From Planotetraspora thailandica (GTDB lineage: Bacteria; Actinomycetota; Actinomycetes; Streptosporangiales; Streptosporangiaceae), in contig NZ_BOOR01000060.1 in NCBI RefSeq assembly GCF_016863335.1, forward strand, positions 23,432-87,431: a DNA stretch of 64,000 bases. The letters run 5' to 3'. The notes beneath the pieces were generated by a model. That model did no database searches and had not been told where the DNA came from. It saw nothing but the letters and a program-made list of their open reading frames with translations. Below, piece by piece: positions 43,986 through 52,440 of the stretch (within the stretch, counting starts at the first letter, position 1; every line of letters begins with the position of its first letter). The position numbers and the translations under genes are program-made.

Positions 43986-44849
43986 TCAGTCCCGGCCGAT
44001 CGTGATCACGTCCTCCTCCGTCTGCTCGGACGGCTTCCGCGCGGCGGAGGAGCCGGGCTGCCCGGGCTGCGCCGCGTCACCTGGCGGTGTCGGCCCCGTC
44101 TCGTCCGGCGTCGTGCCGCCTCGGGCCGCGCCGTCCGCGGGGCCCTGCCGTACCCGAGCCCGGGCCGCGCGCTGAACCAGGAGCGTCGCGCCGATCGCCA
44201 GCAGTGCGGTGACGATCGGCAGGTACGGCACGGACCATCCGTCGTCACCGGAGGCCGGGGTGGCCGTCCTTTGGGGTGAGGGCGCAGGAGCGGCCGCCGG
44301 CGCCTGGGGCGCGCTCGGCTGGGGCGCGGACACGGCGGGCGGTCGCGACGAGGTGACCTTGCCGTCCCACGGAAAGCTTGGAGGCTTGATCGATCCCCAG
44401 TAGTCGACGACCTCGGCGCCGACGCCCCTCGCGAACTGCGGAGGGGCCAGGGTTAGCCCGCCCGGGATTACCAAGGTTCCGATCTCGTGCGGCATGAAGA
44501 TCCCCTGGACGCCCTGGAGCCGCCATTGGCCGTCCGGGATCTTGATGGTCACCGCGTAGTGGGCCGGCTCGGGGAGGGGCGTGCCGGTGAAGTTCAGCGT
44601 GGTTCCCCCCGACGTGCTGATCAGGCGCAGACCGGTAGTGCCGAGGTCTTCCCCCTGAACGTCGAACGGATGGGTCCCGTGCTGGAGGACCCAGTATCCG
44701 ATCGTGTACGCCTTGTCGGCCACGAGCTTGTCGGGGAGCGGATCGAGCTCGGTCGTCGCCCAGCCGCCCGCCCGGGTCTCCGCGTGAACGGGAAGCGCCG
44801 CGGCGATCGCCATCACCGCCGCGCCGAGTGCCACAAGTATTCGTCTCAT
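43986..44849 (-). CDS. membrane-anchored surface protein of unknown function
   Basis: The 287-residue protein begins with a signal peptide (MRRILVALGAAVMAIAAALPVHA), then a beta-rich extracellular domain to about 160 (AYTIGYWVLQHGTHPFDVQG, AVTIKIPDGQW), a Pro/Ala/Ser-rich spacer, one membrane helix at about 203-220 (VPYLPIVTALLAIGATLLV) and a charged, 65-residue cytoplasmic tail. I do not recognise the domain, although the opening recalls periplasmic YcnI/CopC-like folds. ATG at 44849 has a strong GGAGGTG site. It is divergent from a locus with an exported protein and a class F sortase. Confidence 0.78.
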   Translation of the reverse strand: MRRILVALGAAVMAIAAALPVHAETRAGGWATTELDPLPDKLVADKAYTIGYWVLQHGTHPFDVQGEDLGTTGLRLISTSGGTTLNFTGTPLPEPAHYAVTIKIPDGQWRLQGVQGIFMPHEIGTLVIPGGLTLAPPQFARGVGAEVVDYWGSIKPPSFPWDGKVTSSRPPAVSAPQPSAPQAPAAAPAPSPQRTATPASGDDGWSVPYLPIVTALLAIGATLLVQRAARARVRQGPADGAARGGTTPDETGPTPPGDAAQPGQPGSSAARKPSEQTEEDVITIGRD

Positions 44850-45075
44850 CTGAGCACCTCCGGTGCGGATACACCTGTGGCGCGCAGAAGGTTCCCTGTC
44901 GCGCGAAAATTCATAAACGGACATTTGCGGACAACAGCGTAATTTTGGGCAGGAGTATCGCCCATTCGCAAAGGGGGGCGGCGATTTTCCCGCTTACTGC
45001 ATAGGATCACGTGCAAGTCATGAACAAAATGTGTACGCAACATGAGGCTGACACGGCGGGGATGGGAGACAGGCG

Positions 45076-45873
45076 GTGCTGAGAGCGCAGGCACGGCGTC
45101 GAATCGTCATGAGGACGGCCGCGGCCGGTGCGGCGGGCACGGCCATTGTGACCGGCGGTCTCTTCGCGATCGCGGCCCAGGCCGACACCAAGACCGTGGC
45201 CTACGTCTGCGCCCCTTCCGGTCCCGCGACCGCCACGGCCTCGCCGAACCTCACCGTGGCGTTGAACGGGCCGACCGGCGCCATCCCGTCGCAGGCGGTC
45301 ACGCTGACGTGGGTCAACCAGCAGCCGTCCGGCACCGATCAGATCATCACCGCACCGGCCGCGATCCCCGCCGGCGACCGCGTCGTCATCGTCGGCGACC
45401 TCATCGTCGCCGGGCCGAGCCCCGCCGGGACCAGGACCGTCCAGGCGACCGCGACCGGCACGCCCGCAGCGGAGGTCGCGAGCGGGTCTCCCGTGCCGCT
45501 GCCGACGCTCACGGCGCTGGTCACCCCGACCGCGACCGGAACGATCTCCGTGAAGGCCGACAAGTTCACGCTGGGGGTGGGCCCGAGCGGATCGCCCACC
45601 ACGTGGTACTCGTGCTCGATCTCGACGACCGCCGCGGCCAACACCACCGCGGCAGCCCTGTCGATCAAGGTCACTCCTCAGACCACCAGGACGGTCTACG
45701 TCACCGAGACGGCACAGGTCACCGAGACACCCGAGGGCGGTGCCGCGACCGGTGGCGGCGGCGAAGCCGGTCCCGACGGGCGGCTGTTCCTGCTGACGGG
45801 TAGCGCGCTGGTCCTGGCCGCGGCGGGCGGCGGGCTGGTGCTGCGTGCCCGCCGCCGTGCCGTACGGCACTAG
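45076..45873 (+). CDS. exported protein with sorting-signal-like C terminus
   Basis: The 265-residue protein has a signal peptide after a basic start (VMRTAAAGAAGTAIVTGGLFAIAAQADT reads as n-, h- and c-regions), about 190 residues of Ala/Thr/Pro-rich beta-type sequence with two cysteines, and a C terminus consisting of a glycine-rich spacer, a hydrophobic helix and RARRRAVRH. That is the shape of a sortase substrate, but no LPXTG or LAXTG motif precedes the helix; the sequence there is GEAGPDGR. The sortase gene starts 32 bases downstream. GTG start with GGGAGACAGG upstream. Confidence 0.75.
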   Translation: MLRAQARRRIVMRTAAAGAAGTAIVTGGLFAIAAQADTKTVAYVCAPSGPATATASPNLTVALNGPTGAIPSQAVTLTWVNQQPSGTDQIITAPAAIPAGDRVVIVGDLIVAGPSPAGTRTVQATATGTPAAEVASGSPVPLPTLTALVTPTATGTISVKADKFTLGVGPSGSPTTWYSCSISTTAAANTTAAALSIKVTPQTTRTVYVTETAQVTETPEGGAATGGGGEAGPDGRLFLLTGSALVLAAAGGGLVLRARRRAVRH

Positions 45874-45905
45874 CCGGGGTCGCGAGACTTGCCAGGAGTG
45901 CGACG

Positions 45906-46754
45906 GTGAACAGGTCGCCGGAGGAGGCCGGGTGGACGCCTGAGCCCGGTTCCGCCGGGCACGTCGTGTACGGCGCGCAGGTCTTCCATCCCGTGATCGT
46001 GGCGCAGGCGCCCCTCCCGCAGGAGCCCGAGGGTTCGGGGGCGGGCACCGGAGTGATCCGCGCGGGCCTCTTCCTGGCGGCGGTGGCGGGCGTGGTGGCC
46101 ATCGTCTTCGGGCTGGTCCTCATCCTGAGATCGCCCGAGGAGTACGAGTCGCCCGCCCGCTCTGTGCTGAAGGTGCAGGGGCCGGCTCCCACAGTCGGGC
46201 CGGGAGGATCCGCGCTGGTTCAGGCGGCCCCCACCGCGCCTCCGCCGCGGCCGACCGTGCCCCCGGCCCCGCCACTGATGCCGTCGACGCCGAAGCGGCT
46301 GATCATCCCGAAGCTCGGTGTGAACGCGCCCGTCGAGTCGGTGGGCCTCGACAAGGGCGGGGCGATCGAGACCCCGGCGATCAACGACGCCAATCTGGTC
46401 GGGTGGTACCGGGGCGGGCCCACTCCGGGCGAGGCGGGCCCGGCCGTGATGCTCGGGCACAAGGACACCGTCTCGCGGTCCGCCGTCTTCAGCCGGCTCT
46501 ACCAGATCCGCAGCGGCGACACGATCGAGGTCGTCCGGCTCGACGGCACCACTGCGATCTTCACCGTCGGCGGCGTGGAGCAGGCGAACAAGCAGACGTT
46601 CCCGACGGATCGGGTGTACGGCTCCCGCGTAGACGCCGAACTTAGGCTGATCACATGCGGCGGAGCGTATAACCAAACAACTGGTCATTATCTGGATAAC
46701 ATCATCGTTTATGCGTGGATGACCGGCACGCGTCCTGCCTCGGGGAAGTCCTGA
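45906..46754 (+). CDS. class F sortase
   Basis: The 282-residue protein has a cytoplasmic N terminus, one membrane helix at about 52-74, a Pro-rich spacer and a sortase domain from about 128. The catalytic pair is His185 (MLGHKDT) and Cys251 (LITCGG). The TLxTC-GG form and the TGHYLDNIIVYA ending are those of class F sortases of actinobacteria. The region after Cys lacks the arginine that completes the triad in most sortases (the only later Arg is at 276, close to the C terminus). It probably acts on the exported protein encoded just upstream or on substrates elsewhere in the genome. Confidence 0.85.
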   Translation: MNRSPEEAGWTPEPGSAGHVVYGAQVFHPVIVAQAPLPQEPEGSGAGTGVIRAGLFLAAVAGVVAIVFGLVLILRSPEEYESPARSVLKVQGPAPTVGPGGSALVQAAPTAPPPRPTVPPAPPLMPSTPKRLIIPKLGVNAPVESVGLDKGGAIETPAINDANLVGWYRGGPTPGEAGPAVMLGHKDTVSRSAVFSRLYQIRSGDTIEVVRLDGTTAIFTVGGVEQANKQTFPTDRVYGSRVDAELRLITCGGAYNQTTGHYLDNIIVYAWMTGTRPASGKS

Positions 46755-46836
46755 GCGCCGGTCCGTTCCGGCAACGGCCCATGGGACACGGCTCCTGAGG
46801 GCTATCGTCTCTTCGACTCGTCACGAGGAGGGCCCT

Positions 46837-47853
46837 GTGGGCTGGTTGTCGAATCTTCTGCTGCCGGGCAGGTTGCGCACGGGCCCCACGGCTCTGTTGC
46901 CGGAGCGGCCCGATCCGAAGACGCTGCTGGCCATCGCCCAGCTGGCCGATCCGGACGCCCGCCTGGACGGCGACGACGTCATCGCGGGCGGCTCACGCAT
47001 CCTCGCCCCCGTCGAGCTGGCCGGCGAGATCCTCGGCAAGCTCGGCGTCACCGACACCGAAAAACTCTGGGCCTGCCGTGTCGCAGCCGAAGGCCCGCTG
47101 CCGATCGACTACTTCGACAAGGGGCTGGCCGAAGGCATCGCCTACCGCCTCGGCGGGTGGTCGCTGACCCAGGGCGAGCCGACCGATCTCGCCGACAGCG
47201 ACAAACGCGGCGCGCTCGTCTACCTGCCTGCGGCGCCCGATGCGGAGGAGGTCGTCGCGCTGCTCGGCGAGACCGTGCGCCCGGTCGAGTCCCTGGATTC
47301 CGACCGGTGGCCGGACGGCGAACTCGTTCACGGCATCGTCCACATCCCCGTGAATCGTGGCGTGGTCACCGACGCGTACGCCGGCGCCGACGTCATGGTC
47401 ACGATCGAGGAGGGCAACCGCATTCCTCCGGCGGCCCAGGTGCACTGGCCGTACCTGACCGAGATCGTGGTCGCGCGGGTCTCCGTGCTCGAACCCGCGC
47501 CCGCCTCTGAGGCCGATACCGAGGACGACGCGCCGGGCAATGAGACGGCGGACGGCGCGGCCGACTCCGGGCCGGCGGGTTCCGAAACCGCCGGGGCCGC
47601 CGACGCCGATCACGACATCGATCACGACGCGGGCACCGGCGAGGGCGCCGAGCCTCCGGCGGCCGATCCGGCCGAGGACGCGGCGGCGGACGACGAACCG
47701 GGTGAGGCGGCCGAGGAGTTCGACGAGGAGGCTCTACTCGCCCGGGTTTCCCTGGCGCTGGCCCTCGCGAACCGGTTGCAGGGGATCGCCACCGACCAGG
47801 GCGGATTCCAGCTCGCCGAACCCGAGGACATCCTCCCGGCCCGCTACGTCTGA
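46837..47853 (+). CDS. conserved hypothetical protein with acidic linker
   Basis: The 338-residue protein has a globular N-terminal part (about 1-228), a linker of about 75 residues rich in Asp, Glu, Ala and Gly (SEADTEDDAPGNETADG and onward), and a short C-terminal helix (DEEALLARVSLALALANRL). It has no signal peptide or membrane helix. I do not recognise the family. The GTG has GAGGAGG upstream. It lies alone between the sortase and thiolase genes, with no obvious functional link to either. Confidence 0.68.
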   Translation: MGWLSNLLLPGRLRTGPTALLPERPDPKTLLAIAQLADPDARLDGDDVIAGGSRILAPVELAGEILGKLGVTDTEKLWACRVAAEGPLPIDYFDKGLAEGIAYRLGGWSLTQGEPTDLADSDKRGALVYLPAAPDAEEVVALLGETVRPVESLDSDRWPDGELVHGIVHIPVNRGVVTDAYAGADVMVTIEEGNRIPPAAQVHWPYLTEIVVARVSVLEPAPASEADTEDDAPGNETADGAADSGPAGSETAGAADADHDIDHDAGTGEGAEPPAADPAEDAAADDEPGEAAEEFDEEALLARVSLALALANRLQGIATDQGGFQLAEPEDILPARYV

Positions 47854-47936
47854 CCTGTTCAGCGGGCCGGTCCGCCGGATTTATGCAGACGTGCAGGGAC
47901 TCTCACCGACAAAAGTTCTGATGTACGCTCTCAATT

Positions 47937-47955
47937 AACCGAACATTGCTCGGTT
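47937..47955. promoter_or_regulatory. inverted repeat before the thiolase gene
   Basis: AACCGA-ACATTGC-TCGGTT is a 6-bp inverted repeat ending 16 bases upstream of the thiolase start. It could be a repressor site or a small leader hairpin just before the ribosome site; a TACGCT -10-like box lies about 13 bases upstream of it. Confidence 0.4.
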
Positions 47956-47971
47956 CTCTTCTGGAGGCACT

Positions 47972-49120
47972 GTGTCTGGAGGACCTGTGGCTGAGGCGTA
48001 CATCGTCGGTGCGGTCCGCACGCCGGTCGGCAAGAAGAAAGGCGGGCTGTCGGCCGTTCATCCCACGGACCTGGCCGCGCACACACTTTCCGCGCTCGTC
48101 GAGCGGACCGGCGTCGACCCCGCCGCCGTGGAGGACGTGGTCATGGGCTGCGTCATGCAGGTCGGCCCGCAGTCGCTGGACATCGCCCGCAACGCCTGGC
48201 TCAGCGCCGGGCTTCCGGAGAGCGTCCCCGGTGTCACCGTCGACCGGCAGTGCGGCTCCTCCCAGCAGGCGATCCACTTCGCCGCCCAGGGGGTCATGTC
48301 CGGCACGCAGGATCTGGTCGTCGCCGCGGGCGTCGAGTCGATGTCGATCGTGCCGATGGGCTCGAGCATCGTGAAGGACATGCCGTTCCCCTTCGGCGAG
48401 AAGTGGGTCGAGCGGTACGGCATGCAGGAGATCACCCAGTTCCGCGGGGCCGAGCTGATGGCCGAGAAGTGGAACCTGAGCCGCGAGGAACTGGAGCGGT
48501 ACGCCTACGAGAGTCACCAGCGGGCGGCCAAGGCGATCGCGAACGGCTACTTCAAGGAGCAGATCGCGCCGATCGCCGGAGTCGAGGACGACGAGGGCCC
48601 CCGGCCCGACTCGACGCTGGAGAAAATGGCCGAGCTCAGGACCCTCCGCCCGGACGGAAGGATCACCGCTGCGACGTCGTCGCAGATCTCGGACGGCTCC
48701 GGCGCGCTGCTGATCGCCTCCGAGCAGGCGGTTCGCGACCACGGCCTGACGCCGCGCGCCAGGATCGTCACGCTCGCGCTTGCGGGAGACGACCCCGTCT
48801 ACATGCTGACGGCGCCCATCCCCGCGACGCGCAAGGCCCTCAAGCGAGCCGGCCTCGGCATCGAGGACATCGACGTCGTCGAGATCAACGAGGCGTTCGC
48901 CCCGGTGCCCCTGGCGTGGCTCCGCGAGATCGGCGCCGACCCGCAGAAGACGAACCCGAACGGCGGCGCGATCGCCCTCGGGCACCCGCTCGGCGGCACC
49001 GGGGCGATCCTGATGACCAAGCTCCTGCACGAACTGGAGCGCACCGGCGGACGGTACGGCCTGCAGACGATGTGCGAGGGCGGCGGCCAGGCCAACGTCA
49101 CCGTCATCGAGCGCCTATGA
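47972..49120 (+). CDS. acetyl-CoA C-acyltransferase (thiolase)
   Basis: The 382-residue thiolase has the acyl-accepting Cys94 in DRQCGSSQ, NEAFA, GHPLGGTGA and the base cysteine in MCEGGGQANV near 367. It cleaves 3-oxoacyl-CoA or condenses two acetyl-CoA units; the direction cannot be told from sequence. Two in-frame GTG starts, five codons apart, each have their own CTGGAGG ribosome site: 47972 (used here) and 47987. A strong terminator follows. It would finish the beta-oxidation cycle begun by the dehydrogenases in this window. Confidence 0.9.
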   Translation: MSGGPVAEAYIVGAVRTPVGKKKGGLSAVHPTDLAAHTLSALVERTGVDPAAVEDVVMGCVMQVGPQSLDIARNAWLSAGLPESVPGVTVDRQCGSSQQAIHFAAQGVMSGTQDLVVAAGVESMSIVPMGSSIVKDMPFPFGEKWVERYGMQEITQFRGAELMAEKWNLSREELERYAYESHQRAAKAIANGYFKEQIAPIAGVEDDEGPRPDSTLEKMAELRTLRPDGRITAATSSQISDGSGALLIASEQAVRDHGLTPRARIVTLALAGDDPVYMLTAPIPATRKALKRAGLGIEDIDVVEINEAFAPVPLAWLREIGADPQKTNPNGGAIALGHPLGGTGAILMTKLLHELERTGGRYGLQTMCEGGGQANVTVIERL

Positions 49121-49157
49121 TCCGGGTACGGCCGTCGTCACGGCCGTGACGCAGAGC

Positions 49158-49191
49158 GTGAAGGGCACCCAGGTCGGCGGGTGCCCTTCAC
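49158..49191 (+). terminator. strong hairpin terminator after thiolase
   Basis: A perfect 13-bp stem (GTGAAGGGCACCC with GGGTGCCCTTCAC) with an 8-base loop lies about 40 bases after the thiolase stop codon. Confidence 0.8.
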
Positions 49192-49233
49192 CCTGATCAG
49201 GCGAGCACCCTGATCAAACGAGCTCAGAGACCG

Positions 49234-49386
49234 TCACTTCGATCGGGGCAGCCTGCGCGGCTGCCGCATCGGCCGGACGGGCTGGCGGGGCATGGGCGTC
49301 CTCTGGGGTGCCGACGGCCTGCCGTACTGCGGTTGCGCCTGGCTGGGAGCGCCCTTGCCGTGTTTTTGGGACGCGCGGGTTCGCAT
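49234..49386 (-). CDS. small basic protein, 50 residues
   Basis: The ATG at 49386 is preceded by an excellent AAGGAGAT ribosome site five bases away. The 50-residue product is very basic and proline/glutamine-rich (MRTRASQKHGKG..., ending RRLPRSK), with no hydrophobic segment. Third codon positions are strongly G or C. It could bind nucleic acid or the ribosome, but I do not recognise a family. An overlapping frame (49214-49420) has no ribosome site and was not chosen. It lies convergent with the thiolase gene, beyond its terminator. Confidence 0.6.
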   Translation of the reverse strand: MRTRASQKHGKGAPSQAQPQYGRPSAPQRTPMPRQPVRPMRQPRRLPRSK

Positions 49387-49623
49387 GCGAGATCTCCTTG
49401 GGGTGACGAGAACGCGGCACGAGGTGCCGTTCACTCAGCTGCCGCGTCAGGACGGACTTGGCCAGAAAGCTGAGTCGCGACTGATGAGCCGAGTCGGCTG
49501 ATCAGCGGTCGCGTCAGAGGTAGATGCGCATGCGACGACCGTAACAAGCCGGCCCGGCAACGCTCAAAGGGTTTTCCGCCGCCCTCGCATCAGGTGACGA
49601 AGGCGGCGAAGTCACACCGCTCG

Positions 49624-51498
49624 TCAGCGCACGTGACGGTGCACGTCGGCCGACGTGGCCGGCCCGGGAGTGGCGGGGGCTATCCACGGCCCGTCGATCG
49701 AGGGGTCGAGGATGCCGTCCTCCACGAACGTGTACCGCCCGCCCAGCGCGAGTTTGGCCATCCTGCTGTCCAGGGCGTCGGAGTTCTCCCACAACCGGTC
49801 GAAGAGCGCTTCGGCTCTCAGCCGCGACTGATGGCAGAAGGTGTCCGCCAGTTCGTACGGCCGGCTGCCGAGCTCCATGGCGTCCTCCTGGGCGCGGATG
49901 CACACCGCGGTCATGGCGAACAGTTCGGCGCCGATGTCGACGATCCGGGACAGGAAGCCCTGCTTGTGCTCCAGCCTGCCCTGCCAGCGGGACATGCCGT
50001 AGAAGGTGGCCCTCGCCAGCTTGCGGCTGGTCCTTTCGACATAGCGCAGGTGATGGGCCAGCCCGCCGAACTCGGCGTAGGAGGTGGGCAGCTGCCCTGG
50101 CCCGGTGAGCAGACCGGGCAGCCATCTGGCGTAGAACCCGCCGGCCTTGGTGGCCGCCCGTCCCTTCTCCCGCAGGCCGGCGGCGGGGTCGATGAGCCCG
50201 CCCGCGACCGAGAGATGGGCGTCGACGGCCTCCCTGGCGATCAGCAGGTGCATGATCTCGGTGGAGCCTTCGAAGATGCGGTTGATCCGCAGGTCGCGCA
50301 GTACCTGCTCGGCGGGCACGCCGCGTTCGCCGCGGGCGTGCAGCGAGTCCGCCGTCTCGTAGCCGCGCCCGCCCCTGATCTGCACGAGTTCGTCGGCGAT
50401 CTGCCAGGCCATCTCCGAGCCGTAGAGCTTGGCCAGGGCGGCCTCGATGCGGATGTCGTTGTTCTCGTCGTCGGCCAGGCGGCCGGCCAGCTCCACCACG
50501 GCTTCGAGGGCGTATGCCGTACAGGTGATGAAGGCGATCTTCTTGGCCACCGCCTCATGCCCGCCGATCGGGCGACCCCACTGCACCCGCTGAGCGGACC
50601 ATTCGCGGGCGATCTTCGCGGCCCATTTGGCCGCGCCCGCGCACGTGGCAGGCAAGGACAGGCGCCCCGTGTTAAGCGTGGTCAGGGCGATCTTGAGGCC
50701 CTGGCCCTCGCGGCCGATCAGATTGGCGGCGGGCACGCGGACCTGGTGGAAGCGGGTGACGCCGTTCTCGATGCCGCGCAGGCCCATGAACGCGTTGCGG
50801 CGTTCGACCGTGATGCCCGGGCTGTCGGCCTCGACGACGAAAGCGGAGATCTTCTGGCCCGTTCTGGCCATCACGACGAGCAGGTCGGCGACGACACCGT
50901 TGGTCGTCCACAACTTGACCCCGTCGATGACGTAGGAATCGCCGTCGCGGACCGCCGTCGTGGCCAGACGGGCCGGGTCGGACCCCACGTCGGGCTCGGT
51001 CAGGAGGAAGGCTGAGATCTCCCCGGCGGCGCACCGCGGCAGGAACCGCTGCTTCTGCTCGGGCGTGCCGAACAGCCGGAGCGGCTGGGGCACCCCGATC
51101 GACTGATGCGCCGACAACAACGCGCTCAGCGCGGGGGAGTACGACGCGGTGAGCTGCAACGCCCGCGTGTAATAGGTGTGGCTCAGCCCGAGCCCGCCGT
51201 ACTCCTCGTCGATCGTCATCCCGAACGCGCCCAGGGCCACCAAGCCCTTGACCACCTCGTCCGGGATCACGGCCGTGCGCTCGATGAGCGCCGGGTCCAC
51301 CCTGTCCTGCAGGAATCTCCGCAGTGCCCGCAGGAACTCCTGGCCTTTCTCGACGTCCCGCGCGCTCAACCGCGGCGCGGGGTGCACGAGATCGAGCCGG
51401 AAGTCGCCCAGGAAGAGCTGCTTTCCGAAGCTCGGCCGGGCCCACTCCTTCTCGCGGGCCTGCTCGGCGACTTCCCGTGCCTTGGCGTAATCGGTCAT
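49624..51498 (-). CDS. acyl-CoA dehydrogenase, very-long-chain (VLCAD/ACAD9-like) type
   Basis: The 624-residue flavoenzyme is longer than usual acyl-CoA dehydrogenases because of a C-terminal helical extension of about 190 residues, as in VLCAD. It has TEPDVGSDPARL, WTTNGVVAD, RVQWGRPIGGHEA and INRIFEGSTEIM, where the glutamate is the catalytic base. The extension may bind membranes or mediate dimerisation, as in the family. It is preceded by a palindrome and lies downstream of a methyltransferase gene on the same strand, with a 99-base gap. Confidence 0.9.
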   Translation of the reverse strand: MTDYAKAREVAEQAREKEWARPSFGKQLFLGDFRLDLVHPAPRLSARDVEKGQEFLRALRRFLQDRVDPALIERTAVIPDEVVKGLVALGAFGMTIDEEYGGLGLSHTYYTRALQLTASYSPALSALLSAHQSIGVPQPLRLFGTPEQKQRFLPRCAAGEISAFLLTEPDVGSDPARLATTAVRDGDSYVIDGVKLWTTNGVVADLLVVMARTGQKISAFVVEADSPGITVERRNAFMGLRGIENGVTRFHQVRVPAANLIGREGQGLKIALTTLNTGRLSLPATCAGAAKWAAKIAREWSAQRVQWGRPIGGHEAVAKKIAFITCTAYALEAVVELAGRLADDENNDIRIEAALAKLYGSEMAWQIADELVQIRGGRGYETADSLHARGERGVPAEQVLRDLRINRIFEGSTEIMHLLIAREAVDAHLSVAGGLIDPAAGLREKGRAATKAGGFYARWLPGLLTGPGQLPTSYAEFGGLAHHLRYVERTSRKLARATFYGMSRWQGRLEHKQGFLSRIVDIGAELFAMTAVCIRAQEDAMELGSRPYELADTFCHQSRLRAEALFDRLWENSDALDSRMAKLALGGRYTFVEDGILDPSIDGPWIAPATPGPATSADVHRHVR

Positions 51499-51539
51499 CG
51501 CGGCCTCCAGAGGCGGTCGATGACTACGACGTTACGCCT

Positions 51540-51560
51540 GGTTACTAATAGTGAGTAGCC
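51540..51560. promoter_or_regulatory. palindrome upstream of the VLCAD-type gene
   Basis: GGTTACT-N7-AGTAGCC (one mismatched pair) lies 42-62 bases upstream of the ATG. TACT-N7-AGTA cores resemble operators of TetR-type fatty-acid regulators. The regulator is not in this window. Confidence 0.45.
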
Positions 51561-51597
51561 AGCTCTGGTATAGGCCGGATTACCGGGACAAGTCGCA

Positions 51598-52329
51598 CTA
51601 TTCGGGGACGCGGGCGACGCAGAACACGGTCTGCCCGAACGGCGGGCGGATCAGCCGCTCGATGAGCCGGGTGGCGGGCACGACGGTCCGGTCGTAGATC
51701 TTCACGAGCCGCGGGTCGGGGTAGCCCACGCCGCCCCTGCGTACGGCCGCCCACCACGCGATGCCGCCGAGGAAGTTGATCGGCTTCAGCACCTCGGCCG
51801 TGAGCCCGGCCCCGGCGACGGTCGCGCCGAGGGTCTTGGGCGTGTAGCGCTGGACGTGGCCCACCTTGCGGTCGAAGTCCCCGTAAAGCTGCATGTATCC
51901 GGGAACCCAGATGACGATCCGGCCGCCCGGCTTGGTGACCTTGGCGAGCGAACGAAGCGCCTCGACGTCCTCCTCGATGTGTTCGAGGACGTTCATCATG
52001 ATCACGGTGTCCACCGGGTCGTCCAGGGGGATCTCGGTCGGCAGGCCGAACTGCAGCACCGAGATGTCGTCGCGGCCCGCGAACCGCTTGCCGAGCTGTT
52101 CGACGCAGTAGGGGTCGAAGTCGCTCACCACGAGCCGGTCGAGCCGCGGCAGGAACTGCTCCGCGAAATGCCCGAGGCCGGACCCGATCTCCAGCATGGA
52201 CCGCCCGACATGGGGTGCGACCATGTCGAACTCGTACTGCCGATAGTTCTTGGCCTCGTCCCCACCCAGGTGGTTTTCCAGTGCCTCGTCTCCGGCGGCG
52301 GGTTGGACTACACGGTCATACCCAGACAT
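51598..52329 (-). CDS. class I SAM-dependent methyltransferase
   Basis: The 243-residue protein has the class I methyltransferase core: motif I MLEIGSGLGHFA near 45-56, acidic motif II residue in VVSDFDPYCVEQL, VIMMNVLEHIEED (motif IV/post) and KPGGRIVIWVPG. A C-terminal part (after about 150, QLYGDFDRKVGHVQRY) is like methyltransferases found in cell-wall glycan or lipid loci. The substrate is unknown. It is divergent from an ECF sigma gene. Confidence 0.83.
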   Translation of the reverse strand: MSGYDRVVQPAAGDEALENHLGGDEAKNYRQYEFDMVAPHVGRSMLEIGSGLGHFAEQFLPRLDRLVVSDFDPYCVEQLGKRFAGRDDISVLQFGLPTEIPLDDPVDTVIMMNVLEHIEEDVEALRSLAKVTKPGGRIVIWVPGYMQLYGDFDRKVGHVQRYTPKTLGATVAGAGLTAEVLKPINFLGGIAWWAAVRRGGVGYPDPRLVKIYDRTVVPATRLIERLIRPPFGQTVFCVARVPE

Positions 52330-52440
52330 ACGATCCTCGTTTACGCGCTCTGACGGGTGCCCGAAAGTCTAGTGCCCTCCCATAGCCACAGTCCGATTCG
52401 TCGTAATAGGCTCCTTGGTCATTTCCAAAAGCGATGATTG

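Noticed and set aside
49214..49420. A 68-codon frame overlapping the small basic protein gene
   Set aside because: It lacks a ribosome site, whereas the 50-codon frame has AAGGAGAT at ideal spacing and better codon bias.
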